Positions 7,470 to 11,002 of a DNA stretch of 11,002 bases are shown here, in pieces. The stretch covers positions 1 through 11,002 of the forward strand of contig CAYGVJ010000164.1 of NCBI GenBank assembly GCA_964353255.1, given 5' to 3'. The notes below the pieces were generated by a model. It was given only the letters and a program-made list of their open reading frames with translations. It was not told the DNA's origin and ran no database searches. The DNA is from VFZS01 sp964353255 (GTDB lineage: Bacteria > Acidobacteriota > Terriglobia > Bryobacterales > Bryobacteraceae). Both the position numbers and the translations under genes were made by a program. How positions within the stretch are numbered: position 1 is the first letter of the stretch; the number at the start of each line of letters is the position of its first letter.

Positions 7470-8066
7470 GTGACTTACACGCGCGCCATCGGCCTTGCCT
7501 GCGACTGGGGGATCCTGCGGATCGTGCGCGGGCTGGCGCTCTCGCGGATTCATCCCAACGTTCTGACCTTCATCGGGCTGCTGATCAACGCCGTGGCCGC
7601 CGTGCTGCTGGCTCGGGGCCGGTTTCTGGTGGCGGGTCTGGTGATCGTGGTGGCCGGGATCTTCGACATGGTGGACGGGCGCGTGGCGCGGGAGACCCAG
7701 CAGGTCACGCGCTTCGGCGGTTTCTTCGATTCGGTGATGGACCGCTACTCGGACCTGGTCCTGCTGATGGGCCTGCTGGTCTACTATGCCTCCATAGACC
7801 GGTTCTTCTACATCGTGCTGACGGCGGTGGTGATGACCGGTTCGGTGATGGTGAGCTACACCCGAGCACGGGCCGAGAATGAGGTCGCCAAGTGCAAGGT
7901 CGGCTTCATGGAGCGCCCGGAGCGGCTCGTGCTGCTGATTCTGGGGGCGCTGTTCAACCGGATGGCGCCGGTACTGTGGATCATCGCGGCGCTTTCCAAC
8001 GTCACCGTGATCCATCGCCTGATCTACACCTGGCGTGAGACGCGGCGGCTGGAGTCGGGGCAATAG
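7470..8066 (+). CDS. CDP-alcohol phosphatidyltransferase (PgsA / phosphatidylinositol-phosphate synthase-like)
   Basis: A 198-aa integral membrane enzyme of phospholipid synthesis; the family transfers a phosphatidyl group from CDP-diacylglycerol to an alcohol. The diagnostic motif D-x2-D-G-x2-A-R-x8-G-x3-D-x3-D is complete: Asp66, Asp69, Gly70, Arg74, Gly83, Asp87 and Asp91, which bind the metal and CDP. Several hydrophobic helices surround it, e.g. ~30-48, ~53-65, ~93-105 and ~113-126. The later SYTRARAE and ERPERLVLL segments resemble the inositol-phosphate-accepting branch (mycobacterial PgsA/PIPS and archaeal relatives). The acceptor could therefore be inositol phosphate or glycerol phosphate; sequence alone does not settle it. 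The GTG start is fixed by the preceding greA TAA with zero spacing. The TAG stop overlaps the first base of a palindrome. Confidence 0.88.
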   Translation: MTYTRAIGLACDWGILRIVRGLALSRIHPNVLTFIGLLINAVAAVLLARGRFLVAGLVIVVAGIFDMVDGRVARETQQVTRFGGFFDSVMDRYSDLVLLMGLLVYYASIDRFFYIVLTAVVMTGSVMVSYTRARAENEVAKCKVGFMERPERLVLLILGALFNRMAPVLWIIAALSNVTVIHRLIYTWRETRRLESGQ

Positions 8067-8090
8067 GACAGACGGAACCGCCTGTCCCAC
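8066..8090. repeat. Short palindromic repeat, copy 2, between convergent genes
   Basis: GGACAGACGG (8066-8075) and CCGCCTGTCC (8078-8087) form 10-bp arms with one mismatch, followed by CCAC. The element resembles the repeat at 293-316 and has the same orientation. It sits in the 28-bp gap between the converging phosphatidyltransferase and acpS genes. It may serve as a hairpin transcription terminator for either strand, but no U-tract follows it. Confidence 0.65.
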
Positions 8091-8094
8091 GGGG

Positions 8095-8472
8095 TTACCC
8101 CTCCAGGATGACGAAGGCCAGGGCCAGGCTGTTCGTGTGCGTGAGGGACAGCGAGACTGACCTGACGCCCAGGTCCGCGGCGACGCCGGCCGCCACGCCG
8201 TCCAGACGCAGGGTGGGCCTTCCGGAGGGCAGATTGGCGACTTCGAAGTCCTGCCAGCGCACGCCGCCTCTCCAGCCCGTCCCGATGGCCTTCATCCCGG
8301 CCTCCTTGGCCGCGAAGCGGGCGGCGTACCGCTGGTAGCGGCTGCCCCGGCGCTCGACGTAGGCGATTTCGCCGGGCGTGAACACGCGCCGCAGGAACCG
8401 CTCTCCGTACCGCTCGATGGCCTTGCGGATGCGGTCCACCTCGGCCAGATCGACGCCGGTTCCCAGGATCAC
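8095..8472 (-). CDS. acpS: Holo-[acyl-carrier-protein] synthase AcpS
   Basis: AcpS transfers 4'-phosphopantetheine from CoA to the serine of apo-ACP, activating fatty acid synthesis. The 125-aa protein shows the family signatures: GTGVDLAEVDRI with metal ligand Asp8, FTPGEIAYVE, RYAARFAAKEAGMKAIGTG with Glu57, and a closing SLTHTNSLALAFVILE strand. The start is GTG at 8472-8470, chosen because ILGTGVDL is the conserved N-terminus. The longer upstream reading of this frame lies inside nikR in a shifted frame and looks like a shadow. The GTG overlaps the nikR TGA by 4 bp (GTGA), implying coupling. The family is usually beside recJ, alr or pdxJ; a partnership with nikR is unusual as far as I know. 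The length is normal (~120-126). Confidence 0.95.
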   Translation of the reverse strand: MILGTGVDLAEVDRIRKAIERYGERFLRRVFTPGEIAYVERRGSRYQRYAARFAAKEAGMKAIGTGWRGGVRWQDFEVANLPSGRPTLRLDGVAAGVAADLGVRSVSLSLTHTNSLALAFVILEG

Positions 8473-8885
8473 AGGCCCGCTCCCGAGCTGGTGATCGACA
8501 GCCGGCCGTGCTTGACGCCCTTGGTGCTGATCAGCGAGTCGGCGATCTTGCGGACGTCGGCGGCGCGGCCGCGCACGACCAGCACTTCCAGGCAATGGTC
8601 GTGATCCAGGTGCACGTGGAGCGTGGACAGGATGTGGTGGTAGAAGTTGTGCTGGAGCTCGGTCAGCTTTTCGCTCAACAGGCGCACGTGATGGTCGTAG
8701 ACGATGGTGACCGTGCCCACCACCTGGCTGTCGGGCGCCTCCCAGGCTTTCTCCACCAGGGCGTCGCGGATCAGGTCGCGGAAGGCCTCGGAACGGTTGG
8801 CATAGCCGCGCCGGGCGATCAACTGGTCGAACTTCTCAAGCAGCGTGGCGTCAATGGCCACTCCGATGCGGCTGAGTTCGCTCAT
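8469..8885 (-). CDS. nikR: Nickel-responsive transcriptional regulator NikR
   Basis: NikR is a ribbon-helix-helix repressor that binds DNA when loaded with Ni2+. In this 138-aa copy residues ~4-45 form the RHH domain (RIGVAIDATLLEKFDQLI, RRGYANRSEAFRDLIRDAL) and ~55-135 the ACT-like metal domain. The four square-planar nickel ligands are present with family spacing: His79 (ELQH), His90 and His92 (STLHVHLD), Cys98 (DHCLE). I prefer the ATG at 8885, which gives MSELSRIGVAID. An in-frame ATG at 8897 lacks a ribosome binding site and overlaps a TATAAT, so it is less likely. It is divergent from a CbiMQO-type transporter 291 bp away, its probable target. acpS follows with a GTGA overlap. Confidence 0.95.
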   Translation of the reverse strand: MSELSRIGVAIDATLLEKFDQLIARRGYANRSEAFRDLIRDALVEKAWEAPDSQVVGTVTIVYDHHVRLLSEKLTELQHNFYHHILSTLHVHLDHDHCLEVLVVRGRAADVRKIADSLISTKGVKHGRLSITSSGAGL

Positions 8886-8894
8886 GCGACTACC

Positions 8895-8900
8895 CATTAT
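8895..8900 (-). promoter_or_regulatory. Candidate -10 box (TATAAT) for nikR
   Basis: On the minus strand TATAAT occurs 9 bp before the preferred nikR ATG (8885). If used, the transcript would have almost no leader. It could instead favour translation from the ATG within the box only if transcription starts further upstream. No good -35 is visible (the 17-bp-distant hexamer is CCGGGG). Confidence 0.35.
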
Positions 8901-8929
8901 AGAGGGCGGGAGCGGGTCCCCGGGTCCGT

Positions 8930-8951
8930 AATCCGTACGCAGCGAGGGATT
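8930..8951. promoter_or_regulatory. Possible regulatory inverted repeat AATCC-N12-GGATT
   Basis: AATCC (8930-8934) and GGATT (8947-8951) are separated by 12 bp, 45 bp upstream of nikR. A related pair occurs at 9110-9129, near cbiM. NikR sites in characterised species are inverted repeats with a spacer of roughly this size, but the half-site sequence here matches none I know, so the assignment is speculative. Confidence 0.25.
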
Positions 8952-9011
8952 GCCTCAGCGAGACGCCCAGTGGCGTGGCGTGCCAGTTCATGGGGTGGTC
9001 ACCGCTTGGGT

Positions 9012-9033
9012 GAGCCAGCCGGGGGGCTGGCTC
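9012..9033. repeat. Hairpin: 9-bp arms, GGGG loop
   Basis: GAGCCAGCC (9012-9020) is perfectly complementary to GGCTGGCTC (9025-9033). It is the first of a run of adjacent palindromes in the nikR-cbiM gap. Confidence 0.8.
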
Positions 9034-9050
9034 GCGGGTCAGGGACCCGC
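9034..9050. repeat. Hairpin: 7-bp arms, AGG loop
   Basis: GCGGGTC (9034-9040) pairs with GACCCGC (9044-9050). It directly abuts the preceding hairpin, and its right arm overlaps the left arm of the 9047-9075 stem, so the two structures compete. Confidence 0.75.
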
Positions 9051-9075
9051 CCTACTTCGGGCCGTGGTAGGGCGG
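9047..9075. repeat. Hairpin: 9-bp arms, 11-nt loop
   Basis: CCGCCCTAC (9047-9055) pairs perfectly with GTAGGGCGG (9067-9075). It shares bases with the stems on both sides and so would be mutually exclusive with them. Confidence 0.75.
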
Positions 9076-9089
9076 ACGCCCCCGTCCGC
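9072..9089. repeat. Hairpin: 7-bp arms, CCCC loop
   Basis: GCGGACG (9072-9078) pairs with CGTCCGC (9083-9089). It overlaps the right arm of the 9047-9075 stem by four bases. Confidence 0.75.
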
Positions 9090-9109
9090 GTCCGGCCCCC
9101 TGGCCGGAC
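9090..9109. repeat. Hairpin: 8-bp arms, CCCT loop
   Basis: GTCCGGCC (9090-9097) pairs with GGCCGGAC (9102-9109). It abuts the preceding hairpin and ends 67 bp before the cbiM start. Confidence 0.8.
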
Positions 9110-9129
9110 TAATCCTTACGTACGGATTA
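9110..9129. promoter_or_regulatory. Near-perfect 20-bp palindrome upstream of cbiM, possible operator
   Basis: TAATCCTTACGTACGGATTA matches its own reverse complement at 18 of 20 positions. It lies 47 bp upstream of the cbiM ATG and includes the right end of the 14-bp inverted repeat. Its position suits a NikR or other repressor site for the transporter operon, but it may equally be the end of a repeat element. Confidence 0.35.
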
Positions 9130-9176
9130 CGGGCGGGTGGCACGTTCTGCGAAATCGTGCTACTGTGGATACTCGC

Positions 9177-10085
9177 ATGCACATCCCCGACGGCTTTCTG
9201 TCCACGGCGGTGTGGCTGGGCCTGGATGCGGCCAGCCTGCCCGTGGTGGGCTACCTGGCGCGTCGGGCGCGAGGCGATCTGGAGGCGACGCGGGTTCCGC
9301 TGCTGGGGGTCATGGGCGCCTTTGTGTTCGCGGCGCAGATGATCAACTTCCCGGTGGGGGTGGGAACCAGCGGGCATCTGGTGGGCGGCGCCCTGCTGGC
9401 GATCATGCTGGGCCCGGCGGCCGCGGCCGTGGTGATGACCGCTATCCTGGCCATCCAGGCGCTGGTCTTCCAGGACGGCGGGGTGCTGGCGCTCGGCGCC
9501 AACGTGGTGAACATGGCGCTGGTCGGGGTGCTGGCCGGGTATGTGCCGTACCGGCTGTGGGGCGGGGCGCGTTATCGTGACGCGGCCATTTTTCTGGGCG
9601 GCTTTTTTTCGGTGCTGGCCGGGGCGGCGCTGGCCATAGGCGAGCTGCTGATCTCAGGGGTACGCATTCCGCCGGCGCTGGTGTGGGTGAGCCTGGGGCT
9701 GTTTTCGGTGACCGCCGCTCTGGAAGGCGCCATCACGGTGGCCGTCGTGAAGGGGATCGAAGCGCTGGATCCGGGTCTTGTCCGCCGGCCCGCGGGCATG
9801 GGGCGGGCGGCGGCGGTCATCTTCGCGCTGGCGGCAGTGGGATTGGCGGCGCTGGGTGTCTGGCTCGCCTCGGGCCTTCCGGACGGGCTGGAGAAGCTGG
9901 CGCAGACTCTGGGGCTGGAGGCGCGCGCCCGGCGGCTTTACGCGACTCCACTGGCCGATTACCGCCTGCCGGGAAGCGGCGCGGGCTGGGTGAGCCAGGC
10001 GGTGGCGGGGATACTGGGGCTGGCGCTGATCTACCTGTTGTGCCTGGCGGTGGGGCGAATGATCTCGCGTCGCAGGAGCGCCTGA
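9177..10085 (+). CDS. cbiM: ECF Ni/Co transporter substrate-binding component CbiM/NikM with PDGLE domain
   Basis: A 302-aa membrane protein that captures the metal ion for an energy-coupling-factor importer. The ATG start is fixed by MHIPDGFLS: in this family the metal is bound by the N-terminal amine and His2, together with a later histidine, here His67 in GTSGHLVGG. The core (~1-215) has multiple helices, including GPAAAAVVMTAILAIQALVF and the GANVVNM motif. The C-terminus (~235-302) is a PDGLE domain, with ASGLPDGLEKLA followed by a final membrane segment, which replaces the separate small N subunit. Longer reading of this frame upstream is non-coding repeat. The weak GTGGA at 9165-9169 may be the ribosome binding site. 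Divergent nikR suggests nickel rather than cobalt; the sequence of CbiM itself does not decide. Confidence 0.93.
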   Translation: MHIPDGFLSTAVWLGLDAASLPVVGYLARRARGDLEATRVPLLGVMGAFVFAAQMINFPVGVGTSGHLVGGALLAIMLGPAAAAVVMTAILAIQALVFQDGGVLALGANVVNMALVGVLAGYVPYRLWGGARYRDAAIFLGGFFSVLAGAALAIGELLISGVRIPPALVWVSLGLFSVTAALEGAITVAVVKGIEALDPGLVRRPAGMGRAAAVIFALAAVGLAALGVWLASGLPDGLEKLAQTLGLEARARRLYATPLADYRLPGSGAGWVSQAVAGILGLALIYLLCLAVGRMISRRRSA

Positions 10086-10796
10086 GTGCATCACGTGGAA
10101 CTGGACCGCTGGAGCCGCGGCCGCAGCCTGCTGCACGCGCGGGACGCGCGGGTGAAGATCCTGCTGCTGGTGGCATACCTGGCGGCAGTGGCCACCAGCC
10201 CGCGGGTCAGCGTGGCCTGGCTGGCGGTGTACGGGTTTCCGCTGCTGGCGGCGGTCCTGGTGGCGGACCTGCCGGTGGGTGCCGTGCTGCTGCGGGCGGC
10301 GGTGGTTCTGCCGTTCTCTGCCGCCTTTGCGGTCGCGAGCGTGGTGGCGGGCGACAGCCAGCGCGCGGCGGCCCTGGCGCTGAAAAGCTACCTCTCGGCC
10401 GCGGCCGTGCTGGTGCTGATGGGGACCACGCCGCTGGGGCGACTGTTGCGCGGGCTGGAGCGGCTGCGCGTGCCTGGCTTTCTGATTCTGGTGGTGCAGT
10501 TCCTGCATCGCTACCTGTTCGTGCTCTCCGAGCAGGCGCAGCACATGCGGCTGGCGGCCCTGTGCCGGGGCGGCTGGAGCTTTCGACAGGCTGCCGGCGG
10601 AGTGGCGGTTCTGTTTGCCCGCTCCTACGACCGCGCGGAAGGCATACACCAGGCCATGCTGGCGCGCGGGTTTACGGGGCGGGCGGCGTCGCCGGAGCCG
10701 GCACGTGCGGGCTGGAAGGACTGGCTGTTTCTGCTGGCCGGCCTCGCGCTGGTGGCGGCCTTGCGGTTCTTTCTGGGGGGCGTGTGGAGCCGCTGA
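10086..10796 (+). CDS. cbiQ: ECF Ni/Co transporter transmembrane (T) component CbiQ/NikQ
   Basis: A 236-aa membrane protein that couples the ATPase to CbiM. It starts at GTG immediately after the cbiM TGA, with zero spacing. The N-terminus has the family pattern LHARDARVKILLLVAYLAAV, i.e. a D.R.K motif before the first helix. Further hydrophobic segments follow at about 33-52, 55-70, 79-92 and 215-232. The two short cytoplasmic Ala/Cys-Arg-Gly motifs that contact the ATPase are visible: CRG at ~160-162 (LAALCRGGWS) and ARG at 193-195 (MLARGFTGR). The length fits the family. The 3' end overlaps cbiO by 13 bp, so the three genes form one operon. Confidence 0.93.
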   Translation: MHHVELDRWSRGRSLLHARDARVKILLLVAYLAAVATSPRVSVAWLAVYGFPLLAAVLVADLPVGAVLLRAAVVLPFSAAFAVASVVAGDSQRAAALALKSYLSAAAVLVLMGTTPLGRLLRGLERLRVPGFLILVVQFLHRYLFVLSEQAQHMRLAALCRGGWSFRQAAGGVAVLFARSYDRAEGIHQAMLARGFTGRAASPEPARAGWKDWLFLLAGLALVAALRFFLGGVWSR

Positions 10797-11002
10797 TCAA
10801 GGTCCGCGACCTCCACTTTCGCTACGAAGACGGCACGCTGGCCCTGGACGGCGTCAACTTCGAGCTTTCGGCCGGGGAAACAGTGGCTCTGTTTGGTCCC
10901 AACGGCTCCGGCAAGACCACCTTTGTGCTTCACCTGAACGGGCTACTGCTGGGCCAGGGTGAGGTAACAGTGGGCGGCCTGCGCGTCGAGAACCAGGCCG
11001 GC
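10784..11002 (+). CDS. cbiO: ECF Ni/Co transporter ATP-binding component CbiO/NikO, N-terminal part
   Basis: The first 73 codons of an ABC ATPase; the rest lies beyond the window. The frame starts at GTG 10784 within the end of cbiQ (13-bp overlap), with GGGGGG at 10775-10780 as a possible ribosome binding site. The start LIKVRDLHFRYEDGT is typical of CbiO/EcfA, whose aromatic Tyr14 stacks on ATP. Walker A is complete at residues 38-46 (GPNGSGKTT), followed by LHLNGLLLGQGEVTVGG, which is characteristic of the metal-transport branch. It would power CbiM-CbiQ uptake by ATP hydrolysis on the cytoplasmic face. Walker B and the signature motif are not in view. Confidence 0.95.
   Translation, partial: MEPLIKVRDLHFRYEDGTLALDGVNFELSAGETVALFGPNGSGKTTFVLHLNGLLLGQGEVTVGGLRVENQAG

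Larger units (their letters stand above)
8926..9132. repeat. Hairpin-rich intergenic mosaic bounded by a 14-bp inverted repeat
   Basis: The nikR-cbiM gap (8886-9176) holds no supportable gene. CCGTAATCCGTACG (8926-8939) is the exact reverse complement of CGTACGGATTACGG (9119-9132), bounding 207 bp. Inside are at least five perfect inverted repeats, listed separately, packed end to end from 9012 to 9109. The segment could be a non-autonomous MITE-like element, a cluster of REP-type palindromes, or a structured leader or regulatory region. No target-site duplication is obvious. Confidence 0.7.

Noticed and set aside
6873..8090. 405-codon minus-strand frame over greA and the phosphatidyltransferase
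   Set aside because: It shows no recognisable domain. It is antisense to two well-supported genes and has typical shadow composition.
8473..8595. N-terminal extension of AcpS upstream of the GTG at 8472
   Set aside because: The extra residues are Arg-rich, lie inside nikR in a shifted frame, and precede the conserved ILGTGVDL start.
8508..9176. Long upstream extension of the cbiM frame (starting at 8508)
   Set aside because: It runs antisense through nikR and then through the hairpin region. The CbiM family begins at MHIPDGF because its N-terminal amine and His2 bind the metal.
8886..9176. Cobalamin riboswitch upstream of cbiM
   Set aside because: No B12-box-like element was recognised. 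The region is made of simple palindromes, and the neighbouring regulator is NikR.
9654..10649. 331-codon minus-strand frame over cbiM and cbiQ
   Set aside because: It is low-complexity His/Gln/Arg-rich translation of the antisense of two clear membrane-protein genes.

Overview
The window is a GC-rich, gene-dense bacterial chromosome segment. It most likely comes from an acidobacterium of the Bryobacterales/Solibacter type. The main clue is the last ~240 residues of the large secreted protease at 1344-4562. They match the TIGR03437 domain, with its NAASF...G...FG.GL opening and GQVNVQVPWEL core, which I know as a hallmark of Solibacter-like genomes. This taxonomic call is inference; no rRNA is present. 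No integrase, transposase, tRNA or CRISPR array is visible.

Layout, left to right. (1) 1-1246, minus strand: a small protein resembling the Tudor-like C-terminal domain of UvrD/PcrA helicases, then purQ, then the first 94 codons of purL. purQ and purL overlap by ATGA, and purL leaves the window at base 1. purQ and purL are two of the three parts of bacterial FGAM synthase; the third, purS, is not adjacent. (2) 1344-6941, plus strand: two tandem paralogous secreted S8 subtilases with PA-domain inserts, 15 bp apart. The first carries extra Ig-like and TIGR03437 domains that the second lacks in whole or part. (3) 6999-8066, plus strand: greA, directly abutted by a CDP-alcohol phosphatidyltransferase gene. 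(4) 8095-8885, minus strand: nikR and acpS, overlapping by GTGA. (5) 8886-9176: a non-coding divergent region packed with short inverted repeats. (6) 9177-11002, plus strand: an ECF-type Ni/Co transporter, cbiM(-PDGLE), cbiQ and cbiO, with cbiO cut by the window end.

Working together: the divergent NikR regulator has all four nickel ligands (His79, His90, His92, Cys98), which suggests the CbiMQO-type transporter imports nickel and is repressed by Ni-NikR. The purine genes, greA, acpS and the lipid-synthesis gene are housekeeping. The twin proteases are probably extracellular degradative enzymes.

The least ordinary parts are three. A short palindromic repeat occurs in two copies, and one of them encodes the C-terminal tail of PurQ. 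The nikR-cbiM intergenic region is a mosaic of hairpins bounded by a 14-bp inverted repeat. The UvrD-type Tudor module stands alone as a gene. I do not see strong evidence for a wholly new multi-gene system here.
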